A stretch of 54,071 nt of DNA. It comes from Lentisphaerae bacterium GWF2_50_93. GTDB lineage: Bacteria; Verrucomicrobiota; Lentisphaeria; Victivallales; GWF2-50-93. Of this stretch, positions 8,902 through 17,790 are shown piece after piece; the stretch's first letter is position 1; the number at the start of each line of letters is the position of its first letter. The notes under the pieces are model-generated. The model did no database searches and was not told the origin of the DNA. It was given only the letters and a program-made list of their open reading frames with translations. The DNA is taken from contig MHBI01000104.1 of assembly GCA_001804815.1 (NCBI GenBank), positions 1 through 54,071 of the forward strand, given 5' to 3'. Position numbers and translations under genes: made by a program.

Positions 8902-9669
8902 ATGATGAAGCTTGAATGGGGGATGGGGTTTCGTTTTACGCTTGTTGAAATGCTTGTCGTCATGGCGATAATATCAATTATGATGAGCATGATGCTTCCT
9001 GCGCTTGCCAAGGCCAGGGAGAAGGCTAGGGAGTCCGTCTGCAGGGGCAATCTCAAGCAGATAGGTTCGGCGACAGGTTCGTATTCGGACGAGAACAATG
9101 GATACGCAATGCCCTGCATATTCCAGGTTACTGTCGGAGGATCATCAAAATACTTCAGCTGGATTGACTATCTATACAACTGTTCATCCATCAATCCTGA
9201 GACTGCAAGGTGTCCGACGATGAGGGATGAGGAATGCTACGATCCTTATGGTGGACAGTCCATCCCGCTTCCCAGGGTGATTACCAGGGCGTCATATACG
9301 ATGAACGTGATTGGCATGGGGGCATGGGGCGGCGCCGACATCGGTTCGGATCCGGCGAAATCCTGCGGATGGGGATATGATTCATGCAGTCCGGTGAGTC
9401 TGAAGAGGGTCAGGAATTTGTCCGGAAGTATTTTAATTACCGATGTGCTGAGGAGAAAGCCGGAATACACCCTGACTGACAGCGATGTAACGCGAATCGT
9501 GAGCTATCTGGAGACGGATCACGGCGAATATCCGATTGGAACTGGTTCTGAAAAGAGGGACGTAGGGGAGCATCATTCATATTGTTTCAACTCCCTTTTC
9601 GGCGACGGGCATGTTGAAACACTGAGATCTTCCGAGCCGAAACAGTGGGTCGTGTTTGTAGGGCCGTAA
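8902..9669 (+). CDS. Prepilin-like protein with H-X9-DG C-terminus
   Basis: Leader 'MGFR' is followed by 'FTLVEMLVVMAIISIMMSMM', a methylation motif with Glu at +5, then 'LPALAKAREKARE'. The soluble part ends with 'HHSYCFNSLFGDGHVE', which fits the H-X9-DG signature of the C-terminal domain in PVC prepilin-like proteins. An A/G-rich stretch with GGGGGG directly precedes the first ATG. There is no operon partner: a 219-base gap precedes it and a hairpin follows. It is a second copy of the class at 2024, but the soluble domain differs. A surface pseudopilin is the likely role; the ligand is unknown. Confidence 0.85.
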   Translation: MMKLEWGMGFRFTLVEMLVVMAIISIMMSMMLPALAKAREKARESVCRGNLKQIGSATGSYSDENNGYAMPCIFQVTVGGSSKYFSWIDYLYNCSSINPETARCPTMRDEECYDPYGGQSIPLPRVITRASYTMNVIGMGAWGGADIGSDPAKSCGWGYDSCSPVSLKRVRNLSGSILITDVLRRKPEYTLTDSDVTRIVSYLETDHGEYPIGTGSEKRDVGEHHSYCFNSLFGDGHVETLRSSEPKQWVVFVGP

Positions 9670-9676
9670 CGGGCCG

Positions 9677-9715
9677 TAAATATTCATTGAACTATGTTCG
9701 TTCAGTGAATGTTTA
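9677..9715. terminator. Long hairpin after the prepilin-like gene
   Basis: Two 16-base arms (9677-9692 and 9700-9715) are complementary except for two positions that become G-U pairs in RNA, with a 7-base loop. The hairpin starts seven bases after the stop codon at 9669. There is no clean U-run, so it could be a terminator, an mRNA-stabilising structure or a regulatory palindrome. Confidence 0.45.
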
Positions 9716-9875
9716 CATGTAAAAAGCATGGTGTTCCCGGCCAATTTTGACATTTTTCCGTGGAATAAATCATGAAAAGAGTGATTTTGCATTTTATTTT
9801 TAGTACGGATTAAGTAAACGACATGGTTTACTGAATACGTACCATTCATTCGCTTTCATTTCCTTCCGTATAAAC

Positions 9876-9881
9876 TATAAT
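9876..9881 (+). promoter_or_regulatory. Candidate -10 element for lpxB
   Basis: A perfect TATAAT lies 32 bases before the ATG at 9914. No good -35 hexamer is visible at 16-18 bases upstream, so this is tentative. Confidence 0.3.
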
Positions 9882-9913
9882 ATGGAAAAATAATCTTGAA
9901 ATCACAAGCGGCA

Positions 9914-11089
9914 ATGAAAGAAAAATATTTGATCTGGATATTTGCAGGCGAGGCCTCGGGCGACATATATGGGGCCAGGCTTGCCGAGGAACTGCGGAAG
10001 ATGCTGCCTGCCGAGGAGCTCCGCATTGCCGGCATGGGTGGACATCTCATGCGCGATGCAGGTGTCGAAATAATGGTCGACTCAACCGAGCTTGGCGTTG
10101 TCGGGCTGATTGAGGTGTTTGAAAACATAGGCACTTTTGTAGGAATATTCCAGAACCTAAAGAAACGTGCAATAAAAGAACGTCCCGACGCGGTCATCCT
10201 AATCGACTATCCGGGGTTCAATTTGCGTTTCGCGAAACAAATGTATAATAACGGGATTCCTGTCATCTGGTACATAAGCCCGCAGGTATGGGCCTGGGGC
10301 AAGGCAAGGATTCCAAAGCTTGCCAGATACTGTTCGAAGATGATGGTGATTTTTCCGTTTGAACCCGAAACATACAAGAACACCCCGCTTGATACTGAAT
10401 TCGTCGGTCATCCTCTGGTGAACATAGTCCACAGACGGAGGAGTAAGGATATCAAAAGGGATCCGGACTTGGTGCTTCTGCTGCCGGGAAGCAGGTTCAA
10501 CGAGATCAACCGGCTCTTTCTTCCGATGCTGGAAACAGCTGTGGCCCTCCACAAGAGACATCCGGGCTTAAGGTTTGCCGTTTCAGCTCCCAGGAAGGCG
10601 ATATTCGACAGGGTAAAAGAAATCTATGGAAAATTCTGCGAAGTCCACAGAAACGAGTCATTGCCTGAGATCAAGATTTATTCCGGGGAGACCTCGCGTT
10701 TCCTGCAGGAGGCGTCCACAGGCCTTGCGGCCTCAGGTACGATAACTGTTGAATCAGCCATAGCCGGACTTCCCCTTGTCGTAGTCTACAGGTTGAACCC
10801 GATCACGTATCTGCTCGGACGCCTTCTTGTCAAGATTCCTTTCTTCACGATGGTCAATCTCATCGCGAAAAAACGCGTGTTCGAGGAGTTTCTGCAGGGG
10901 GATGTCAATGCGGCCACTCTTTCAGAAGCCATGGAGAAAATACTGCCTGGCGGATCGCGACGCGCCGAAGTTGAGAAGGATGTTGAAAAGGTCATTGAGG
11001 CCCTGTCCCCAGGCAGTGCGGACGCCAGCCGGAAAGCCGCTGAAGCTGTCATGCAAAAGGTGAGATCCTTTTCATCGTCCCGGGTATGA
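9914..11089 (+). CDS. lpxB: Lipid-A-disaccharide synthase
   Basis: LpxB joins UDP-2,3-diacylglucosamine and lipid X into the lipid A disaccharide at the inner membrane. The family blocks are clear: 'FAGEASGDIYGARL' at the start, 'SPQVWAWGKARI', 'FPFEPETY', 'TEFVGHPL', 'LLLPGSR' and 'ASGTITVESAIAGLPLVVVYR'. The length (391 residues from this ATG) is normal. A TTG at 9896 would add six residues, and neither start has a strong ribosome site. The 3' end overlaps the convergent nnr gene by 41 bases. The presence of lpxB shows a lipid A-bearing outer membrane. Confidence 0.95.
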   Translation: MKEKYLIWIFAGEASGDIYGARLAEELRKMLPAEELRIAGMGGHLMRDAGVEIMVDSTELGVVGLIEVFENIGTFVGIFQNLKKRAIKERPDAVILIDYPGFNLRFAKQMYNNGIPVIWYISPQVWAWGKARIPKLARYCSKMMVIFPFEPETYKNTPLDTEFVGHPLVNIVHRRRSKDIKRDPDLVLLLPGSRFNEINRLFLPMLETAVALHKRHPGLRFAVSAPRKAIFDRVKEIYGKFCEVHRNESLPEIKIYSGETSRFLQEASTGLAASGTITVESAIAGLPLVVVYRLNPITYLLGRLLVKIPFFTMVNLIAKKRVFEEFLQGDVNAATLSEAMEKILPGGSRRAEVEKDVEKVIEALSPGSADASRKAAEAVMQKVRSFSSSRV

Positions 11090-12587
11090 TGCCAGGCAGA
11101 TCGTCTGCGGTGAGCCCCCTGATGCCGAAGCTTCCTTCTTCTCCTGCCAGCCCATGGATGAAGACGGCGCACATCGAGGCTTCGAAAGATGAAATCCCCT
11201 GCGCTATGAAAGAGGCGATCATCCCCGAAAGCACATCTCCGCTTCCGGCTGTTGCGAGCGCTGGTGAGCCGCTGCTGTTGACATATGGTTTTCTTCCCCT
11301 TGCCGCGACTATCGTGCGGTGCCCTTTCAGTACGACCGTCGAATGGGTCTTGTCTGCAAGCGCGGTTGCCTGGGCCAGCCTTTCTGCATTAATGAGTTTT
11401 TCCAGGCCGAAGCCTTTCAGGAGGCGTTTCATTTCCTTGGGGTGCGGGGTCAGTACCGAGGGATATATTCTTTTCACTATTATTTCAGGATTCTTTGAGA
11501 TAATGTTCAAGGCGTCGGCGTCGAAGACGATAGGCTTTTCAACTGCCGAAAGAAGCTGGACAAGGTCTCTTACGGAGGATTCATCGCTTATTCCGGGGCC
11601 GACCACGGCCGAATCGGAAGCGGAGATCAATTTTGAAACCAGGGGGAAGGGGTCGGCCGAGAAGAAGCCCGAACCCTTGTCTGGAATTTTCCTGACTATG
11701 AGGGAAAGCATATGCCGTGCCGGAGGAAGGCTTTCAGGGACAGCCACAGTTACAAGTCCTGAGCCGGACCGAAGCGCTGCTTCCCCGGCAAGGAAGGGAG
11801 CTCCGCCATATTTCCAGCTTCCGCCCAGGACAAATACATGCCCTCTGCTCCCTTTGTGGGAGTTCATGTCGATCCGGCCGAGGAATTTCCGCACATCGGA
11901 TTCGAATATTGAATTGATGTCTGAAGATATCTTTTCAATGAAGCGTCCAGGTATGCCGATGTCGACCAGGCGCAATCTTCCGCAGGTGGCAGGTCCCTGC
12001 CCGACGAAGAGCCCTGTCTTGGGCATCCCTATGGTGATAGTAAGATCGGCTTTTACTGCCGCATCCGCGATTGAGCCGTTGTCTCCGTTGAGCCCTGAGG
12101 GGATGTCAAGGGATATCACGGGATTGCCCAGGGAGTTCACGGTTCCGATCCATTGGCCGAAGGGCTTGCGCAGCGGTCCGCTTATTCCTGTGCCGAGCAG
12201 TCCGTCGATTATGATGTCGCCGTCTGAAAAATCGGAAGGCTTCAGCTCACCGCAGGCTTCAAAGGATATGCCTCCAGGAAGTTTTTCAGCGTTGGCCTTT
12301 GCATCGCCGCTAAGTTCGTCTATTCCGCATGTCGAAAATATTTTAACAGGAATGGAGGTCTTCCGGGAGAGGAATCTTGCAACAACGTAGGCGTCTCCTC
12401 CGTTGTTGCCCTTTCCTGCGAGCATGACGAATCTCCTGGCATGTGAAGCATGGAGCGAGGACAGGAATTCAAGGATGAATTCCCCGGCGCCGGTTCCGGC
12501 CCTCTCCATAAGTGCCTCCCCGGGTATTCCGGACTCGATTGTGATCCTGTCAAGTTCCCGCATCTGTGACGATGTTACAGTTTTCAT
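11049..12587 (-). CDS. nnr: Bifunctional NAD(P)H-hydrate repair enzyme (epimerase plus dehydratase)
   Basis: The protein repairs hydrated NAD(P)H: the N-terminal YjeF_N domain (~1-215) epimerises S/R-NAD(P)HX and the C-terminal ribokinase-like domain (~220-512) dehydrates the S form using ADP or ATP. Visible blocks are 'AGKGNNGGDAYVVARFL', 'DGLLGTGISGP' and 'SLDIPSGLNGD' in the first half, and 'LTPHPKEMKRLL', 'VLKGHRTIVA' and 'ATAGSGDVLSG' in the second. The 512-residue length is that of the fused enzyme. It starts six bases after the acpS stop, with GGAG upstream of the ATG, so acpS and nnr form an operon, a pairing seen in many bacteria. Confidence 0.95.
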   Translation of the reverse strand: MKTVTSSQMRELDRITIESGIPGEALMERAGTGAGEFILEFLSSLHASHARRFVMLAGKGNNGGDAYVVARFLSRKTSIPVKIFSTCGIDELSGDAKANAEKLPGGISFEACGELKPSDFSDGDIIIDGLLGTGISGPLRKPFGQWIGTVNSLGNPVISLDIPSGLNGDNGSIADAAVKADLTITIGMPKTGLFVGQGPATCGRLRLVDIGIPGRFIEKISSDINSIFESDVRKFLGRIDMNSHKGSRGHVFVLGGSWKYGGAPFLAGEAALRSGSGLVTVAVPESLPPARHMLSLIVRKIPDKGSGFFSADPFPLVSKLISASDSAVVGPGISDESSVRDLVQLLSAVEKPIVFDADALNIISKNPEIIVKRIYPSVLTPHPKEMKRLLKGFGLEKLINAERLAQATALADKTHSTVVLKGHRTIVAARGRKPYVNSSGSPALATAGSGDVLSGMIASFIAQGISSFEASMCAVFIHGLAGEEGSFGIRGLTADDLPGIIPGTMKRISPFA

Positions 12588-12593
12588 GGGAAT

Positions 12594-12971
12594 TCATTTC
12601 TCCAGTATGACAGTTGCGATTGCGAAATCCTTCTCGTGGCTGATCGAGACATGTATGGTTTTCACTTTTTTGCCCCGGGATGTTCTCAGCGCGAAGCCTG
12701 AAAGGGTGGTCACAGGTGCGCCTTTCGCATCATTCGCAGTGCTGATGTCCCTCCAGTTGCAGTCTGCGCCGATGCCGCAACCAAAAGCCTTTGAGAGGGC
12801 CTCCTTGACAGCCCATCTTCCCGCGAGATATTCCGCGGAGTTCTTTTTCAGGCTCGACTCCCCCATCTCTTTTTCAGTGAAAACCCTGGAAAGGAACTCC
12901 ATGGAGTTTTTCTTCAGGAGTTTCCTTATCCTTGAAATTTCAACAATATCTGTTCCCATTCCTAAAATCAT
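12594..12971 (-). CDS. acpS: Holo-[acyl-carrier-protein] synthase
   Basis: AcpS transfers 4'-phosphopantetheine from CoA to the serine of acyl carrier proteins. The 125-residue length, the start 'MGTDIVEISRI' (metal-binding Asp), 'FTEKE' and 'AGRWAVKEALSKAFG' are all characteristic. It is the first gene of the acpS-nnr operon and is divergent from a FabF-like gene followed by a carrier protein, which would be a natural substrate. The 113-base A/T-rich gap must hold the promoters for both directions. Confidence 0.95.
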   Translation of the reverse strand: MILGMGTDIVEISRIRKLLKKNSMEFLSRVFTEKEMGESSLKKNSAEYLAGRWAVKEALSKAFGCGIGADCNWRDISTANDAKGAPVTTLSGFALRTSRGKKVKTIHVSISHEKDFAIATVILEK

Positions 12972-13084
12972 ATTGTATAATTTTAATCCGGGTTATAAAT
13001 TATCGTTCGTTAAAAATAAATATTTGTCGGTTGTGGAATATAAGACTTTAGGCTTTCTAAAGCAAATAGGCAGAGGGATATTTG

Positions 13085-14329
13085 ATGTTGAAGAATGGAG
13101 AAAGAATAGTCATAACGGGAGTAGGCCTTGCTGCGCCCAACGGCAATTCCCTTCCTGAGTTCAGGGACAACCTCCTCAACAAGCGGGCCAGGATTGAAAA
13201 CATAACCTTGAGGTATGTAGGCGAGGTACACGCAGGCGTTTGCCATTTCGACCCGTTGAAATACCAGAACAAGAGGGACGTAAGGACAGGCACCAGGGCC
13301 GGGTCGATCGCGATCTTCTGCGCAAACGATGCGTTCGCGGACGCCGGACTCAGTGTCACCGACGGGAACAGAAGCAGGACCGGCGTCTATGTAGGCATAA
13401 CGGAGCACGGAAACGTTGAGACGGAAAATGAGATTTTCAATATAAGCCAGTTCAAGTACGACGTGAAATACTGGAACCATTACCATAATCCGAGGACGGT
13501 AGCCAACAATCCCGCAGGCGAAGTCACTGTGAACATGGGCATAACCGGTCCTCATTACTGCCTTGGAGCAGCATGCGCTGCCGGAAATGCCGGAATAATC
13601 CAGGGAGTACAGCAGCTTCTTCTCGGCGAAGTCGACACAGCCCTTGCGGGCGGAGTCTCGGAGAGCATCCATACTTTCGGGATTTTCGCCAGTTTTAAAA
13701 GCCAGGGGGCCCTTGCCCTGCATTCGGATCCCAACAAGGCCAGCAGGCCTTTTGACAAGGACCGCACGGGTATCGTGGTGTCAGAGGGTGGCTGCATATA
13801 TGTGCTTGAAAGGCTTTCTGATGCAAAAAGGCGCGGCGCGAAGATATATGCCGAGATTGCCGGATATGCGATGAATTCCGACGGCACGCATTTTGTCCTG
13901 CCAAATCCGGAGCGCCAGGCGGAATGCATGCAGAAGGCGATAATCAGCGCAGGCATCCTCCCTGAAGACATAGATTTGGTGAATACGCATGCGACAGGAA
14001 CCAAGGCGGGAGATATACAGGAATGTGAAGCACTGAGGAAGGTTTTCGGAACCGCGTCCAAATTCCCTTATATAAATAACACCAAGGGCTTCATAGGGCA
14101 TGCAATGGGAGCTGCAGGAACACTTGAGCTGGCCGGGAATCTGCCGGCGTTTGCCGACAACCTTCTGCATCCATGCATGAACATCGACTCCATTGATCCG
14201 GAGTGTGAAATGCCAAACATCCTCCTTGAAACCGTCAATCCGCGCGCCGGAGTCAAATACATATTGAACAATTCCTTCGGGATGCTCGGAATAAATTCAG
14301 TTCTTATCGTAAAAAAATTTGCAGACTGA
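13085..14329 (+). CDS. Beta-ketoacyl-ACP synthase (FabF/KAS II-like)
   Basis: This condensing enzyme extends acyl chains held on a carrier protein. The nucleophile block 'GAACAAGNAG', the first active-site His in 'NTHATGT' and the second in 'KGFIGHAMGAAG' are intact. The start ATG at 13085 has GAGGG at 13073-13077; a TTG one codon earlier is less likely. The 414-residue length is normal for FabF. A dedicated carrier protein lies 63 bases downstream and a broken glycosyltransferase follows on the other strand. This may be a secondary lipid or polyketide-like pathway rather than housekeeping fatty acid synthesis, so I leave the symbol open. Confidence 0.9.
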   Translation: MLKNGERIVITGVGLAAPNGNSLPEFRDNLLNKRARIENITLRYVGEVHAGVCHFDPLKYQNKRDVRTGTRAGSIAIFCANDAFADAGLSVTDGNRSRTGVYVGITEHGNVETENEIFNISQFKYDVKYWNHYHNPRTVANNPAGEVTVNMGITGPHYCLGAACAAGNAGIIQGVQQLLLGEVDTALAGGVSESIHTFGIFASFKSQGALALHSDPNKASRPFDKDRTGIVVSEGGCIYVLERLSDAKRRGAKIYAEIAGYAMNSDGTHFVLPNPERQAECMQKAIISAGILPEDIDLVNTHATGTKAGDIQECEALRKVFGTASKFPYINNTKGFIGHAMGAAGTLELAGNLPAFADNLLHPCMNIDSIDPECEMPNILLETVNPRAGVKYILNNSFGMLGINSVLIVKKFAD

Positions 14330-14392
14330 AAAAATAATGATAGATTACCCGTCCCTTGAAATTTATTTTGTTAAAAATCCAGGAGTTTGTTG

Positions 14393-14644
14393 ATGACTAG
14401 GGAAGATATTTCAAAAGCAATAATAAGCATAATAAACGATATCCTGCCGGAAGGCGACTGCTCTGAGGTTGATCCTGAGAAGAAGCTCCGGGACCAGCTT
14501 GAGCTTGATTCAATGGATTTCCTTGATATCGTCATGGAACTCAGGAAGAAATACGGAATAGAAGTTCCTGAAGCGGACTATCCCCAGCTCGCAACGCTGA
14601 ACAGCTGCATAAACTATCTTGAACCCAGGATGAAGAGCATCTGA
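14393..14644 (+). CDS. Acyl carrier protein
   Basis: The 83-residue protein has the carrier fold and the phosphopantetheine site 'LELDSMDFLD' (Ser). The ATG at 14393 follows AGGAG at 14381-14385 with seven bases between; the TTG at 14387 would be too close. It sits directly behind the ketosynthase gene and across from acpS, so it is probably the partner of both. It differs from the housekeeping AcpP consensus (DSLD), which supports a specialised role. Confidence 0.9.
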   Translation: MTREDISKAIISIINDILPEGDCSEVDPEKKLRDQLELDSMDFLDIVMELRKKYGIEVPEADYPQLATLNSCINYLEPRMKSI

Positions 14645-14668
14645 TTTGTAGGATTTCTCCTGGCATCA

Positions 14669-15186
14669 TTATTTCCTGCTGCGTGCGTATCCTTTTAGAA
14701 ATTTTTCGTAAATCAATTCCATGTGCAGGAATAGAATCCGCAGGTTGTCCTTCAATTTCCTGCCGGTCTCAAGCCATATCAGGAAATTCGATATTTTCCG
14801 GCCTGTCCTGCTGGCGAGAGGGATTTAAAATCCCTTACTCATAAAATGAGCTTGCCGCCGCCACGGCAGATGGCATCGGTGAATCTTTTTGTGTCGGCAG
14901 GGAAATGCTGTCCGTCGGCATCAATGGTAATCACGTTTTCACCGCCTTTTGCGAGTATGAATTCAGCGGCGGACCGGATCGCTTCACCTTTTCCCACGTT
15001 CTTTTGATGGGAGAGGACGCTTATGCCTGTTTCAGAAAGGAGTCCCTTGATGTCCTGATCCGTCGAACCATCGTCGACAACGACAATATTCGGGCAGAAG
15101 GCAAGGCATTCCAGCGCCACCTTCCTCAGTTTTGAAGAGTGGTTGAATACAGGTATCGCTATCCAGTTTTTAGCATTTTCAGGCAT
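14669..15186 (-). pseudogene. Decayed GT2 family glycosyltransferase
   Basis: An intact-looking first third (14839-15186, 115 codons) has the GT2 hallmarks 'IVVVDDGSTD', 'NVGKGEAIRSA' and 'VITIDADGQH', then stops after 'CRGGGKLIL'. In another frame, 14669-14824 continues with 'IPLASRTGRKISNFLIWLE' and 'TGRKLKDNL', which fits the expected next part of such an enzyme. It then lacks the Gly-Phe-Arg block and all that should follow. The gene has therefore suffered a frameshift and deletions. A palindromic GGGATTTAAAATCCC at 14820-14834 lies at the junction. The intact gene probably served the neighbouring ketosynthase/carrier-protein pathway. Confidence 0.75.
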
Positions 15187-15321
15187 GGGAAAACCCTCAT
15201 ATTGGGAAGAAACAATTATAAGTTAAAAAAAAAATATCAATATCTACTTGCAAAAATAGTTGCATGGGGGTAATTTTTCATCTGTTTTGTCCGGGAAAAC
15301 AAAATATAAGGAAGATATTAA

Positions 15322-16002
15322 ATGAAAAAAATCTGCTCCTTTGCACTCTTTCTGACAACGTTATGTCTTGCATTATTCTTGTTTACGTCCAATGCATTCT
15401 CCCAGGCCAAGGGGCCTCTGATAAGAGACGTAAGCATTGATCTCGATGTTGCGAACACACCCATATGGAAAGTCATAAACGTCATGGAAAAAGGCGGAAT
15501 AAGCAATAGGAACTGGATCCAGGTTGAGGTTAATTTCACTACAGCCCAGTCAAATAACATAGGTGCATCCCTTGATGATGTCTCAGCCGAATTTGAAATC
15601 CTCCTTCCCACTGAGGATTCAAGGCAGCCATACGTCCTTGTAAGTGGAAAGGTCACATACTGGGCCTTTGCAATGGATGGCGGCAAACACCATCTCCTTG
15701 CATTCATCCCGCCAAGGATAATTGAAAAATGGGGCCTGTCCTCGAAGAAATTGAGCAGGAACGATGTAAGCAAGATGGATGCAAGAGTTTTGTTCAAATA
15801 CAATGACGCTGATATCGGACTCGGCTTCCAGGTTCCGAAGCAGGGAACTGCCGCGGCTGTCGCGGAGAAATTCGCAAAGGCCAAGCTGATGCCCAACCTT
15901 CCCAGGGAGAAGAATGGCATCCTCGGACAGGACAAGACCCCGTGGGCAGGGCTCAACTATGACTACTACGAGGCGGTCAAAGTAACAGAATCTTCAAAGT
16001 AA
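15322..16002 (+). CDS. Secreted pilus-cluster protein, Amuc_1102-like by position
   Basis: The 226-residue protein has a clear signal peptide (basic start, hydrophobic core, 'SNAFSQ' cleavage area) and a compact beta-rich mature part without transmembrane helices. AAGGAAG precedes the ATG. It heads a six-gene run in the order known from the Akkermansia pilus-associated locus (Amuc_1102, 1101, 1100, 1099, 1098). Size and position match Amuc_1102, which was reported to have an immunoglobulin-like fold related to archaeal pilus proteins. I make the assignment from context; I cannot confirm homology by eye. Confidence 0.6.
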   Translation: MKKICSFALFLTTLCLALFLFTSNAFSQAKGPLIRDVSIDLDVANTPIWKVINVMEKGGISNRNWIQVEVNFTTAQSNNIGASLDDVSAEFEILLPTEDSRQPYVLVSGKVTYWAFAMDGGKHHLLAFIPPRIIEKWGLSSKKLSRNDVSKMDARVLFKYNDADIGLGFQVPKQGTAAAVAEKFAKAKLMPNLPREKNGILGQDKTPWAGLNYDYYEAVKVTESSK

Positions 16003-16024
16003 CACAAGCTGAATTATATCAAAT

Positions 16025-17785
16025 ATGGCAAAAACAGACACGATTCTTGCGATCGATATTGGAGCTGACAGCGTAAAGCTTGCTGAATTCAGTTATCCTC
16101 CGGGCGGAAAATTTGTACTTGAAAAATTCGCTTTTGCCGAATACGGCGGGGATCTCAAGGAAGATGAGCTTCTTTCTGCTCTGACCGACAAGCTCGCCTC
16201 TGTGCTGAAAGAACATGAATTCACCGCGAAAAAAGTCATGATTTCAATATCAGGACAGTCGGCGTTCATCCGTTTTGTCAAGCTGCCTCCGATGAGTGAT
16301 AAGGAAGACAAGGTCAAGCAGATTGTCGAATATGAAGCCAAGCAGAACGTGCCTTTCCCGATCAATGAGGTTGTATGGGATTATCAGCTTATCAGCACTG
16401 GCGTCGAAAATGAAATCGAAGTCATGTTCATAGTTGTAAAGGACACGGTCGTTGAAGAGCTCACAAATGCAATTGAGAAGTTCGGCAAGGAGATTGGTGT
16501 TGTCGATGTAGCTCCTGTCGCCTGCTATAACGCCGCAAGGGCGAACGAGGTCGGTGGAAATGAATGCGTGATGATACTCAACATAGGCTCGAAGTGTTCA
16601 AGCCTTGTATTCATCGATTGTGGCCGCTTCTTTGTCAGGCCCATACCGATTGCAGGACACTCCATTACGCAGCAGATAAGCAAGGAGTTCGGAATACCGT
16701 TCAAGGATGCGGAGGAACTTAAGAGGAAGCATGGATTTGTCGCATTGGGAGGTGCATACGAGGAACCCGATTCCGAAGTGGCGGCCACGATCTCCAAGAT
16801 TGTAAGGAATGTGATGACCCGTCTCCACGGCGAACTGAACAGGTCTATAAATGTCTATCGTTCCCAGCAGAAAGGCAACAAGCCTGTAAAACTCTATCTC
16901 TCCGGCGGAAGTTCAGTAATGGCCTTCACTCCGAGGTTTTTCTCCGACAAGTTGAAAATACCGGTCGAATATTTCAACCCTTTCCAGGTTGTATCCCTTC
17001 CAGAGCACATAAACAGGGAGCACCTTGCCGAGGTGGCGCATATGTTCTCAGAAGTTATCGGCCTCGGGTTGAGGCATATAACAGCATGCCCCATTGAAAT
17101 CTCCCTGATTCCTGATAAAATCAAGAAAATGCAGGAAATCAGGCACAAGACACCGTACTTCTATGCAAGTGCCGCTTCTTTCGTGCTTTGCCTTGCCCTG
17201 ATATATTTCTCCCTTGGAAAACAGGAGAGCATCGACAGCAGGAAGGTAACCCTTGCCCAGAGCATTGTCGCATCGACCGAAAAATTGAAGGACGAGGTCA
17301 ATAATGCGGGAAAGAAAAAAGATGCGCTTGTGATGGATCTCAGGGATGCGCAGAACATAATTTCCGGCAGAAGCAACTGGATAAACCTCCTGAACTCCAT
17401 CCAGGAGAAGATACCGGACAAGATGTGGCTTGTGAGCATAACTGTCGGAACAGGAGCGGGGGCTCCTGCGGCAGGCGCCGCCGCTTCTTCTGACGATGAG
17501 AACAGGGATAGGCCGATCTTCCCGATATTTGCCAGGCGTGCAGGTCCCAGGGCGGCAGCCGTTGATGCAGGAAAGGTTGAATGGATTGACATTGAAGGTT
17601 ATTTCTTCGGGGATCCCCAGTCTGAGATAGACAGTTTCAAGCAGTCCCTCCTGAAGACGACTGTTTTCACCGATAAGCCGCAGGAAATAATTACCAGGGA
17701 CTTCGTTTCGGCAAAGCTTGATGACAAGAATAACTTCTCAAGCTTTAAGATTTCGCTAAAATTAAAAACACCTTTTAACAGATAG
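16025..17785 (+). CDS. PilM-type pilus assembly ATPase fused to a PilN-like domain
   Basis: Residues 1-~360 are an actin-like PilM: 'LAIDIGADSVKLAEF' (phosphate 1), 'SGQSAFIRFVKLPPM', 'ILNIGSKCSSLVFID' (phosphate 2) and 'LYLSGGSSVMAF' (adenosine loop, residues ~291-301). A transmembrane helix at ~377-397 and a coiled coil follow. The C-terminal ~170 residues contain 'WINLLNSIQEKIPDKMWL', the PilN/GspL-like start, then an Ala/Gly-rich insert and a beta-alpha domain. In most type IV pilus systems PilM and PilN are separate. As a fusion it would tie the cytoplasmic platform to the periplasmic alignment complex. It starts 22 bases after the upstream gene and ends five bases before the next. Confidence 0.88.
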   Translation: MAKTDTILAIDIGADSVKLAEFSYPPGGKFVLEKFAFAEYGGDLKEDELLSALTDKLASVLKEHEFTAKKVMISISGQSAFIRFVKLPPMSDKEDKVKQIVEYEAKQNVPFPINEVVWDYQLISTGVENEIEVMFIVVKDTVVEELTNAIEKFGKEIGVVDVAPVACYNAARANEVGGNECVMILNIGSKCSSLVFIDCGRFFVRPIPIAGHSITQQISKEFGIPFKDAEELKRKHGFVALGGAYEEPDSEVAATISKIVRNVMTRLHGELNRSINVYRSQQKGNKPVKLYLSGGSSVMAFTPRFFSDKLKIPVEYFNPFQVVSLPEHINREHLAEVAHMFSEVIGLGLRHITACPIEISLIPDKIKKMQEIRHKTPYFYASAASFVLCLALIYFSLGKQESIDSRKVTLAQSIVASTEKLKDEVNNAGKKKDALVMDLRDAQNIISGRSNWINLLNSIQEKIPDKMWLVSITVGTGAGAPAAGAAASSDDENRDRPIFPIFARRAGPRAAAVDAGKVEWIDIEGYFFGDPQSEIDSFKQSLLKTTVFTDKPQEIITRDFVSAKLDDKNNFSSFKISLKLKTPFNR

Positions 17786-17790
17786 ACATC

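Noticed and set aside
11086..12390. Long plus-strand frame opposite nnr
   Set aside because: Low-complexity Ser/Pro-rich translation, antisense to a well-recognised enzyme gene; a shadow frame.
14820..14834. GGGATTTAAAATCCC as a terminator of the carrier-protein gene
   Set aside because: It is 175 bases after the stop, lacks a T-run and lies inside the glycosyltransferase remnant.
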